Origin: Candidatus Magnetominusculus dajiuhuensis | GTDB lineage: Bacteria; Nitrospirota; Thermodesulfovibrionia; Thermodesulfovibrionales; Magnetobacteriaceae | Direction: 5' to 3' | Assembly: GCA_015233465.1 (NCBI GenBank) | Contig: JADFXP010000031.1 | Coordinates: forward strand, 1 to 32,042 | Length of the DNA: 32,042 nt | Position numbers and translations under genes: made by a program | Shown here: positions 24,394-31,115 of the stretch, in pieces | Position numbering within the stretch: position 1 is the stretch's first letter | Layout: every line of letters starts with the position of its first letter | The notes under the pieces: model-generated | Seen by the model: the letters and a program-made list of their open reading frames with translations, nothing else | Databases searched by the model: none | Told to the model about the DNA's origin: nothing

Positions 24394-24696
24394 ATGTTAA
24401 AAAAATATATAAAAGAAAAAAATATTTGCAGGGTTACCTTTAAACTTCCTAAAGAAGCTGCTCCTGAGGCGCGATCTGTCAATATAGTCGGAGATTTTAA
24501 TAATTGGGATATATACGGCACACCTTTGAAAAGAGATACTAATGGTAATTTTACCGTAACCGTTGACCTTGAGGCAGGACGCGAATATCAATTCCGCTAC
24601 TTAATAGATGAAATGAGATGGGAAAATGACTGGAAGGCAGATAGATATGTGCCTAGTCCATATGGACATGCCGATAATTCTATTGTGACGGTATAA
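24394..24696 (+). CDS. Glycogen-binding-like CBM48 (isoamylase N-terminal) domain protein
   Basis: This protein of about 100 residues is a single CBM48/AMPK-glycogen-binding-type beta-sandwich: CRVTFKLPKEAAPEARSVNIVGDFNNWD, then TPLKRDTNGNFTVTVDLEAGREYQFRYLIDEMRWENDWKADRYVPSPYGHADNSIVTV. No catalytic domain is attached. Stand-alone copies of this fold are widespread in bacteria with unknown roles, perhaps glycogen or protein binding. GTG (24391) and ATG (24394) starts are both possible behind GAGAGG; the ATG was chosen. It follows pilQ but seems to have its own promoter, and it ends at a dispersed hairpin repeat. Confidence 0.85.
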   Translation: MLKKYIKEKNICRVTFKLPKEAAPEARSVNIVGDFNNWDIYGTPLKRDTNGNFTVTVDLEAGREYQFRYLIDEMRWENDWKADRYVPSPYGHADNSIVTV

Positions 24697-24697
24697 C

Positions 24698-24812
24698 CTT
24701 TTAAGGGCTCTGCCCTTAAAAATCCCGCAAAGGGACTCGTTCCTTTGAAAACATAAAATTATGGGGTAAAGGGGACAAGTCCCCTTTTGGGAGTTTGAGG
24801 GCAAAGCCCTCA
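24698..24812. repeat. REP/BIME-like double-hairpin repeat, locus B (CBM48-kinase junction)
   Basis: The left half is TTTAAGGGC-TCT-GCCCTTAAA (24700-24720) plus CAAAGGGAC-TC-GTTCCTTTG (24728-24747). The inverted right half is AAAGGGGAC-AA-GTCCCCTTT (24768-24787) plus TGAGGGC-AAA-GCCCTCA (24796-24812). The outermost TCA (24810-24812) is the stop codon of the minus-strand kinase. The element lies between two convergent genes and probably terminates both. Confidence 0.8.
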
Positions 24813-25841
24813 TGTAGATGCCTTTGGAATTTCAATAATAAATCTCGCCCCATGATCTATATTATTAACATAAAGTTTGCCGCGCATATTTTTTTCAATT
24901 ATAACCTTTGACATATAAAGTCCGATACCAGTGCCGACTGATGCGTGTTTAGAGGTAAAATATGGGTCAAATATTTGCTCTATTATTTTTTCTGGTACGC
25001 CTGTGCCGTTGTCTTCTATCGTAATCTTGATATGTTTATCTTCAAGCAGGTCTATAGTTATTAAAATCCTGCCGTATTCCATCTTGGAATCAATAATTCT
25101 CGCATCGTTAATAGCATCCCTTGCATTAGTTATAATATTTAAAATTACATGTTTGAATTCATTAGCGAAACTATGAATTTTAAAATTATTAAAATCAGAG
25201 AATTTAATGGAAAGTTCTATTTTATCTTTTATTAGAGATGCAGTGACAATTGAGAGTACTTCATTAATTGAATCAATAACATTAAAATCAGTTTTTTCCT
25301 TTGATGATTTAAAAAAATTGCGAAAGTCATCAATGGTATTAGACATAAACTCTATCTGATTCATTGAATTTGTTACAGCTTTATGGATATACTCTTTATT
25401 TAATTCGCCAAAATCATAAGCCTCTTCAATGTCTTGAATATATAGTCCAAGTGCATTTAAGGGCTGCCTCCATTGATGTGCGATAGCTCCTAACATCTCT
25501 CCCATTGCAGCCATCTTTGACTGCTGAGCAAGGATTAATTCATTTTCTCTTCTTTTTTCAACCTCTTCAACGACTCTTTTTTCAAGCTGCGTGTTTAATT
25601 CCTCAAGTTGAGCAGATTTATGTTTTATCTGGTTTTCAATTATTGTTCGCGCAGCTACTTCTCTCTTGAGGGCAGTCTTGCTTGAATTTACATCATAGAT
25701 TGTCATTGTCAGGAGTTTTGCCTTTACATGGGCAAGATAGGCATTGCAGCGCATCTCAAGGGCTTTTTCAATCAAATCCCTGTTTATATTTCTAACATCG
25801 TTAAAATGCTGGTTTCCAGTGGTTAGAATATCTTTTTTCAT
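24810..25841 (-). CDS. Soluble sensor histidine kinase (AHQWRQPLN type)
   Basis: This is a 343-residue kinase without membrane spans. The N-terminal about 50 residues are helical and unassigned. A long coiled coil (about 52-110) leads to the H box MLGAIAHQWRQPLNALGLYIQD with H122, then the N box (HVILNIITNARDAI), G boxes (IEDNGTGVPEKI, SVGTGIGLYMSK) and FDPYFTSK. This H-box type is common in kinases of anaerobic Gram-negative bacteria. It starts 2 bp after the ODP-like gene, and lacking its own sensor domain it may read the state of that protein. No response regulator is next to it. Confidence 0.92.
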   Translation of the reverse strand: MKKDILTTGNQHFNDVRNINRDLIEKALEMRCNAYLAHVKAKLLTMTIYDVNSSKTALKREVAARTIIENQIKHKSAQLEELNTQLEKRVVEEVEKRRENELILAQQSKMAAMGEMLGAIAHQWRQPLNALGLYIQDIEEAYDFGELNKEYIHKAVTNSMNQIEFMSNTIDDFRNFFKSSKEKTDFNVIDSINEVLSIVTASLIKDKIELSIKFSDFNNFKIHSFANEFKHVILNIITNARDAINDARIIDSKMEYGRILITIDLLEDKHIKITIEDNGTGVPEKIIEQIFDPYFTSKHASVGTGIGLYMSKVIIEKNMRGKLYVNNIDHGARFIIEIPKAST

Positions 25842-25843
25842 AA

Positions 25844-26581
25844 TCAGTCAAGATCAATTCCGCAGGGGAGGTCTTTTAAAAATGTAATCGCTGTTTTGAC
25901 CTCAGCGCTGCCTTCAATAATTGAACCATGTTGTGGGAGTATGCGTTCTATATCCATATCTTGCAGTTTTTCCATACATTTTTTTAGAATAACATTTGAA
26001 GGCATTATAGCCTGGTGCCATAGTTTCATTGCTTTAAAGGTTGAATTTATCTCTTTAAATAATTCCCAATCCTTTGAGACCGTTCCAAATATATCAGATG
26101 AAAAGAGAGTCTTTGTCTTTATATCATAGGTCATTATGGCAAAAGGAGAATGCAGGTATGGAGTAGGTATAAATTCAAGAACCCTGCCGCTTTTAAGTAT
26201 TAATTTGTTATTATTTTTATCAACCTTAAAGTATTTTGAATTTATGCCGTAATGTTGAATGAGTCTAACACATCCAGATTCAGTTATTATCCTAAGTTCT
26301 GGATTATTTATCAGGTCTTCCATTACAGGAAGATTACCGCATATATCAGGGTCTTGATGACTTGCAACAATGTGATTAATGCTTTCAGGGTGTATAAGGT
26401 CAATTATCTTGCGCATTACTATAGAAAAATGAGGAATTGAACCGGGATCAAATAATATTACATCAAGACCGTCTACCATAAGATATGGATTACAATGCAG
26501 ATCTGCCTGCTCGTCGTAGAACCCTACCCAATGAATATCTCTGAGAATATTTATTGAATCATTATAATTATATTGTATCAT
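25844..26581 (-). CDS. Metallo-beta-lactamase-fold protein, ODP/flavodiiron-like, probable di-metal oxygen or redox sensor
   Basis: This 245-residue protein has the flavodiiron-type lactamase fold: NPYLMVDGLDVILFDPGS, then SHQDPDICG in place of H-x-E-x-D-H-x-G, giving ligands H75, D77 and D79, plus H144 (PYLHSP), D163 (SSDIFG) and H218 (PQHGS). The flavodiiron second His is Ile80, and there is no flavodoxin domain. This pattern fits the oxygen-binding di-iron (ODP) subgroup that senses oxygen in signalling proteins. Directly downstream, 2 bp away, is a kinase without a sensor domain, a likely partner. AGAGGA precedes the ATG. The family is strong; the ligand sensed is inferred. Confidence 0.82.
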   Translation of the reverse strand: MIQYNYNDSINILRDIHWVGFYDEQADLHCNPYLMVDGLDVILFDPGSIPHFSIVMRKIIDLIHPESINHIVASHQDPDICGNLPVMEDLINNPELRIITESGCVRLIQHYGINSKYFKVDKNNNKLILKSGRVLEFIPTPYLHSPFAIMTYDIKTKTLFSSDIFGTVSKDWELFKEINSTFKAMKLWHQAIMPSNVILKKCMEKLQDMDIERILPQHGSIIEGSAEVKTAITFLKDLPCGIDLD

Positions 26582-26611
26582 AAAAATCCTCTGTTTATTT
26601 TATCCGAAAAA

Positions 26612-27478
26612 TCAATTATTTAGAGACTCAAAGGTCTTAGACCCAAGAAGCATTGAGCCTTTCTCAAGATTAAGCCATCTTGAAATAACATCGCATTTTG
26701 ATTGAAATAAAAACAATATCTTGGTGTTATCTTGATGAAGTGTCTCAAAATTTCCCTGACCTTTGCTTATAATTAAAGGGGCATTATTATATAGGTGTAT
26801 AAATTCTGGGCTGCACCATTCTCTTATCGTACCAACAGCGTCTGAACCATTATCAATAACACTGCATATGTCAGTAAGACCAATCTGCATAGCATCTTCC
26901 ATTGTAACATCGTTTATTATTGGTTTACCCTTGACTATAGCTGTAACATCTTTGCCCATCTCTATAAGCACTTTAATCAGCATCATATCAAAGACAACCT
27001 CGCCAGAATTATCTAAAAGATAGAGAATTTTTTTGTTATTATTAATATATTCTTTAAATCTTTGATATTCATCTACAGCGATTTTAGGCTGAAGAGATCG
27101 TTTTATAATTGCCCCAATATCAAATTCCTTGAAAAGCCCAAAGTCAATGATATTTCCAGCTATAGCAATCCTGCTTGCAGTCCAAAGCGGGTCGTGGGAG
27201 TCATTAATTAATTTTGATAGTTCTGGCATAAGCCCCATGGCTATTTTATTGTATTGAAGCTTGACAATCCTATATGGGTCATTCTTAGCATATTCCATTA
27301 TCTTTCTGTATATAAATGTAGTGATATGGGCAGGGGTTTTATCAGGGTCTGCAATTCTGACCTGCTCTGCGACTTGAAACATGCAGTCCATTTTAAGTTC
27401 TTCAGATATATCAACCCTGTCAAGGGTCATAATGGTCTGACGAAACATACACGGGAAACATTCTATATGGAGTCTCAT
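26612..27478 (-). CDS. DUF89 / ARMT1-like metal-dependent phosphatase
   Basis: This 288-residue protein matches the DUF89 damage-control phosphatase family: N-terminal MRLHIECFPCMFRQ with a CxxC-type start, helical N-domain, then the catalytic motif YLLDNSGEVVFDMMLI (metal-binding D and N), VKGKPIINDVTMEDA and NNAPLIISKGQGNFETL. Relatives hydrolyse damaged or overflow sugar phosphates and nucleotides. Its ATG at 27478 follows the purH stop by one base, and the longer frame back to 27571 would overlap purH. Strong coupling to purH suggests a purine or phosphosugar housekeeping role; the substrate is unknown. Confidence 0.9.
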   Translation of the reverse strand: MRLHIECFPCMFRQTIMTLDRVDISEELKMDCMFQVAEQVRIADPDKTPAHITTFIYRKIMEYAKNDPYRIVKLQYNKIAMGLMPELSKLINDSHDPLWTASRIAIAGNIIDFGLFKEFDIGAIIKRSLQPKIAVDEYQRFKEYINNNKKILYLLDNSGEVVFDMMLIKVLIEMGKDVTAIVKGKPIINDVTMEDAMQIGLTDICSVIDNGSDAVGTIREWCSPEFIHLYNNAPLIISKGQGNFETLHQDNTKILFLFQSKCDVISRWLNLEKGSMLLGSKTFESLNN

Positions 27479-27479
27479 T

Positions 27480-28091
27480 TTATTCGGGTTTGGGGCTATT
27501 GCCCCAATCAGACAAATAGGCAGAGATTGCCTTGTCATAATGAGATGTGTGCATAAAAACCTTATGCGCAAGATTTAGTCTAGTTTTTTCACTTATTGTG
27601 AGATTATTGTCTTTAAGCTCTTGTATAATATTGTTATAATCCGCTGGGTCAACGATTGCAGCGACATATTTATAATTTTTTGCAGCTGCCCTTAGCATAG
27701 AAGGGCCCCCAATATCTATATTTTCAATTGCCTCTTCTATGGTCACGCCTGACTTTGCTATAGTCTTTTCAAAGGGATATAGATTGACCACTACAATATC
27801 AATGGTTTTAATCTGATGTTTTTTGAGTTCTTCTAAATCTTTGGGATTATTCCTTCTTGAAAGAATACCTCCATAAATCTTTGGGTGCAGGGTCTTAACG
27901 CGTCCATCCATCATCTCAGGAAATCCTGTATAATCAGAGACATCAGTCACGTTAATACCGTCTTTACGAAGAAGGCTGGCAGTGCCTCCAGTAGAAAGTA
28001 TATTAATACCGCACTCAATTAAACGCTTAGCAAACTCTGAAATTCCGCTTTTATCAGATACGCTGATTATTGCATTGTTATATTTATTCAT
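27480..28091 (-). CDS. purH: IMP cyclohydrolase (N-terminal half of PurH only)
   Basis: This 203-residue protein matches only the first about 200 residues of bifunctional PurH (about 520): the MGS-like fold with [84 protein letters not shown] and VVDP-like AIVDPADY. It closes the IMP ring from FAICAR. The AICAR transformylase half is absent and the ORF ends cleanly at a TAA coupled to DUF89, so this is a natural single-domain enzyme rather than a frameshift. The ATG at 28091 has GGAG 7 nt upstream. The transformylase must be encoded elsewhere. Confidence 0.9.
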   Translation of the reverse strand: MNKYNNAIISVSDKSGISEFAKRLIECGINILSTGGTASLLRKDGINVTDVSDYTGFPEMMDGRVKTLHPKIYGGILSRRNNPKDLEELKKHQIKTIDIVVVNLYPFEKTIAKSGVTIEEAIENIDIGGPSMLRAAAKNYKYVAAIVDPADYNNIIQELKDNNLTISEKTRLNLAHKVFMHTSHYDKAISAYLSDWGNSPKPE

Positions 28092-28127
28092 TTTATATCT
28101 CCAACTTACGATTATAAACATCAATAG

Positions 28128-28156
28128 CTCTAATATAACATATGATGATATTAGAG
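28128..28156. promoter_or_regulatory. Perfect 9-bp inverted repeat in the purH / barrel-protein divergent region
   Basis: CTCTAATAT (28128-28136) and ATATTAGAG (28148-28156) are separated by 11 nt. The site is upstream of purH, next to a minus-strand TATAAT (28116-28111). It is a candidate operator for the purH-DUF89-ODP-kinase operon. Confidence 0.4.
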
Positions 28157-28178
28157 TGATACTTTAATTTATAGTTAT

Positions 28179-28207
28179 TAAAAAGGTAAACAAGGAAATG
28201 TTATAAT
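28179..28207 (+). promoter_or_regulatory. Possible promoter of the barrel-like protein gene
   Basis: TTAAAA (28179-28184) and TATAAT (28202-28207) are 17 nt apart, with a leader of about 45 nt to the ATG at 28258. The -10 is perfect and the -35 is weak. Confidence 0.4.
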
Positions 28208-28257
28208 GGACGTATTATATTTAAAATAATTAATTTTACAAGGGAGTTTAATCTAAA

Positions 28258-28836
28258 ATGAAAAAACTGCAATTTATCGTCATTTTGATGTTTCTTATAT
28301 TATTAGTATTTAATCAGCTTACATCTGCGGAAGAATCTATAAATAATTCAGAAATAGTCCCAGATTTCTTCAGCACTGGAATAATGGCTTGGAATTATAA
28401 TATTTTAAGCGGACCAACAAGCGGCAGCAGCGTACTTGCAGGCCCTGTGATAAATATCTGCATTGATAGAGTTGTAGGTATTTCATATATAATTGGAAAT
28501 GGAAAAGAAATGAATATTTTGGCTGCAGCTGGATATATGATTATTCCGGGTTTAGCAATATTAAGCGGTTATTATTATGAATCATATCCCGGATATTCCT
28601 TAAATGGCATTCCATTAGGAATTGCAATATTTTATCCTATAAATGACACAAAGTTTGTATTATCATCATTGATTGGTTATATATTTGGGATAAACAAAGA
28701 AGGTTTTTTCACCGGTCAGGCAGGTGGTACATATTTATTTTCAAATCATGCCTCTGTCTCACTCAGCGCAACTATTACAGTTGACAGCCAGTATACTACG
28801 CTTGGGCCTACTGTTAGCTTTGATTACACCTTTTAA
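28258..28836 (+). CDS. Exported protein, probable small outer-membrane beta-barrel
   Basis: This 192-residue protein has a signal peptide (MKKLQFIVILMFLILLVFNQLTSA, cleavage about residue 24). The mature part consists of alternating glycine/aromatic-rich strands (GISYIIGNGKEMNILAAAGYMII, ILSGYYYE, FVLSSLIGYIFGI, GQAGGTYLFSNHASVSLSATITV) and ends in Phe (TVSFDYTF), the usual outer-membrane barrel insertion signal. No specific family is recognised. A GGGAG lies 11 nt before the ATG. Its TAA stop is part of a dispersed hairpin repeat. Confidence 0.75.
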   Translation: MKKLQFIVILMFLILLVFNQLTSAEESINNSEIVPDFFSTGIMAWNYNILSGPTSGSSVLAGPVINICIDRVVGISYIIGNGKEMNILAAAGYMIIPGLAILSGYYYESYPGYSLNGIPLGIAIFYPINDTKFVLSSLIGYIFGINKEGFFTGQAGGTYLFSNHASVSLSATITVDSQYTTLGPTVSFDYTF

Positions 28837-28879
28837 GGGCTCTGCCCTTAAAAATCCCGCAAGGGAACTCGTTCCCTTG
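28831..28879. repeat. REP-like double-hairpin repeat, locus C (single half)
   Basis: TTTTAAGGGC-TCT-GCCCTTAAAA (28831-28853, including the stop of the barrel gene) and CAAGGGAAC-TC-GTTCCCTTG (28860-28879) are both perfect. The helicase stop lies 6 bp further on. Only one half of the usual inverted pair is present, between convergent genes. Confidence 0.8.
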
Positions 28880-28884
28880 ACCCA

Positions 28885-30858
28885 TTAAAGACTTAATGAC
28901 CATTGCTCAGATAGTTCATTAAATGTATCTATCTCAGTGATAAACCTTGAGGGCTCTGAGAATTCTGAATAATTATATCGTTTGTATTGTATCTCTGGAG
29001 ACAGCAGATATAGATTTTCCTTAGCCCTTGTGCATGCAACGTAAAAAAGTCTGCGTTCTTCATCCAGTTCTTTAGTATTTCCTAAGTTATAGATACTTGG
29101 AAAGAAACCCTCTACAAGATGTATCACAAATACAGTATTCCACTCAAGCCCCTTTGCAGAATGTATGGTTGATAAAACTAATCTATCTCTATCCTTTTCT
29201 ACCGGGACTGCCTTTACACCTTCAGGAGGCTCAAGGGTTAGGTCTGTTAAGAATCGTTCAATATTATCATATCTTGCAGCAATCTTAATAAGTGAATCAA
29301 GGTCATTTATCCTTTTTTCAGGGTCATCATAGTTTTTTTCTAAGATTGGTGTATAATATTCCTGCGCGAATTTTACTGCATCAGAGGGGCTGATTTCAGT
29401 TGATTGAAAAGTCTCAATTAGTTTATAGAGTCTCTCAAGTTCAATTCGATATTTTTTTGAAGCATTATTTTGTGATAATAACCCCTTATGTCCGAGATTA
29501 TCTTTGATAATTTCCTTAATAATATTTTCTGCGGATTTTGCGCCTATTCCGTCAAGTAAAAGTAATACTCTATGCCAGCCGATTGCATCCATTGGGTTAA
29601 ATATTATCCTTAAAAGCGCATTAATGTCCTTGATATGGGCTGCCTCAGTAAATTTCAGACCGCCGTATTTTACAAATGGGATATGACTTTCCGTTAATTC
29701 AAATTCCAAGACATTAGAGTGCGACCCAGATCTAAAAAGCACAGCTATATCATTAAGATTTATGCCTTCCTCATGCAGTTCTAAAATTCTCTGAGATATA
29801 AATGAAGCCTGCTCATATTCATTTGCTGTCTTAATATAGACAGGTTTTTGAGTGCCAGATATATTAGTGAACAGCACCTTAGAGTATTTTTCAGTGGTAT
29901 TAGCGATAATCTGATTTGTAAGATTTAAAATTGGAGAGGTGCTTCTATAATTTTGTTCAAGTGTTGTAATCTTACATCCTTGAAATATAGTAGGAAAGTC
30001 CATAATATTTCTAAAATTAGCGCCTCTAAAGGAATAAATGCTTTGTGAATCATCACCTACTGCCATGACATTTCCGTGCTCTGATGCAAGGAGTGAGGTA
30101 ATATCTGCCTGAATTCTATTAGTGTCTTGATATTCATCAATCATGATATATTTATAATGATTTGACAGGCGCTTTCTAACATCATCATGCTCAATTAAGA
30201 GTTTTTTGAGATAAATCAATAGATCATCATAATCAAGAATGGATTTTTCAAATTTATATTGTGTATAACGCACTGATATCTCTGAGATGTCTTCGCTTTC
30301 TTCATCATATTTTGGATAATCATTATAAATAATATCATCAATAGAAATTTCGGTATTTATGGATTTAGAGATGATCTTAAGTATGGTGTTTTTTTTGGGG
30401 AATAGTTTATCTTTTTTCCCAAAGCCAAGTTCAGTTCTGATCAGATTAATGATGTCTTCAGCGTCAGAGCGGTCAATGATTGTGAAATTATTTCGCAGTC
30501 CTATAAGGCTTGCATATCTTCGCAGCGTAAGATTTGCAAATGAATGAAATGTTCCGCCAGAGACAGATAGGCATCTGTTATCTAAAACCGATGCAGCACG
30601 GCGCATCATCTCAGAGGCAGACTTTCGCGTAAAGGTAAGAAGCAGTATTGATTCAGGGGCAATCCCATTTTCAATAAGATACGAGACCCTATAAACAAGG
30701 GCGCGGGTTTTTCCGCTGCCAGCTCCAGCGATAACAAGCAATGGCCCGTTTATATGTGTAACAGCGTCATATTGAGCAGGATTAAGCAGCTCTTTATAAT
30801 TTATCAGATATTGCTTATTGACAGATGAATTATCTTTTTTTAGGATGTATTGTTTCAT
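28885..30858 (-). CDS. UvrD/PcrA-type superfamily 1A DNA helicase
   Basis: This is a helicase of about 657 residues with all SF1A motifs: Q motif LNPAQYDAV, Walker A GAGSGKT (about 45-51), motif Ia LLLTFTRKSASEM, motif II DEYQDTN, motif III VGDDSQSIYSFRGA, motif IV LEQNYRST, motif V TIHSAKGLEW and motif VI EERRLFYVACTRAKENL. It translocates 3'-5' on single-stranded DNA and acts in repair and clearing replication blocks. It is somewhat short for UvrD or PcrA (about 720) because it lacks a long C-terminal tail; Rep is of similar size, so no symbol is given. The ATG at 30858 is chosen over TTG 30867; neither has a clear ribosome site. It is flanked on both sides by dispersed hairpin repeats. Confidence 0.93.
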   Translation of the reverse strand: MKQYILKKDNSSVNKQYLINYKELLNPAQYDAVTHINGPLLVIAGAGSGKTRALVYRVSYLIENGIAPESILLLTFTRKSASEMMRRAASVLDNRCLSVSGGTFHSFANLTLRRYASLIGLRNNFTIIDRSDAEDIINLIRTELGFGKKDKLFPKKNTILKIISKSINTEISIDDIIYNDYPKYDEESEDISEISVRYTQYKFEKSILDYDDLLIYLKKLLIEHDDVRKRLSNHYKYIMIDEYQDTNRIQADITSLLASEHGNVMAVGDDSQSIYSFRGANFRNIMDFPTIFQGCKITTLEQNYRSTSPILNLTNQIIANTTEKYSKVLFTNISGTQKPVYIKTANEYEQASFISQRILELHEEGINLNDIAVLFRSGSHSNVLEFELTESHIPFVKYGGLKFTEAAHIKDINALLRIIFNPMDAIGWHRVLLLLDGIGAKSAENIIKEIIKDNLGHKGLLSQNNASKKYRIELERLYKLIETFQSTEISPSDAVKFAQEYYTPILEKNYDDPEKRINDLDSLIKIAARYDNIERFLTDLTLEPPEGVKAVPVEKDRDRLVLSTIHSAKGLEWNTVFVIHLVEGFFPSIYNLGNTKELDEERRLFYVACTRAKENLYLLSPEIQYKRYNYSEFSEPSRFITEIDTFNELSEQWSLSL

Positions 30859-30878
30859 TATAATCAAGACTTAAAGCA

Positions 30879-31020
30879 TGAGGGCGCTGCCCTCAAACAC
30901 CCGCAAAGGGACTCGTCCCTTTGAACCCATAATTATAACATTTATACGTAATTTAAGTTTTTTATAATGGGTCAAGGGAACGAGTTCCCTTGCGGGATTT
31001 TTAAGGGCAGAGCCCTTAAA
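30879..31020. repeat. REP/BIME-like double-hairpin repeat, locus D
   Basis: This is a complete inverted pair: TGAGGGC-GCT-GCCCTCA (30879-30895) and CAAAGGGAC-TC-GTCCCTTTG (30904-30923), an AT-rich core of about 50 bp, then CAAGGGAAC-GA-GTTCCCTTG (30973-30992) and TTTAAGGGC-AGA-GCCCTTAAA (31000-31020). Unlike the other copies, it sits between divergent gene starts (helicase and AAA ATPase). Confidence 0.8.
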
Positions 31021-31054
31021 GGTTCTATATTATGAGAAATTTTCTCAAAATACG

Positions 31055-31084
31055 TTGACTTGCACTGTTATTTTATGGTATATA
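31055..31084 (+). promoter_or_regulatory. Promoter of the right-edge AAA ATPase
   Basis: TTGACT (31055-31060) and TATATA (31079-31084) are 18 nt apart. A near-palindrome TGAGAA-ATT-TTCTCA (31033-31047) just upstream could be a regulatory site. Confidence 0.5.
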
Positions 31085-31115
31085 ACATTATATTCAGCAG
31101 TTGGAGGTGGCAAAA

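Noticed and set aside
27480..28091. Frameshifted or truncated purH pseudogene
   Set aside because: The domain is complete and ends at its natural boundary; the stop is coupled to the next start, and the next gene is an intact DUF89 rather than a broken transformylase.
24698..31020. CRISPR array or insertion sequence for the dispersed repeats
   Set aside because: Copies are kilobases apart, built of inverted hairpins without regular spacers, and carry no transposase gene.
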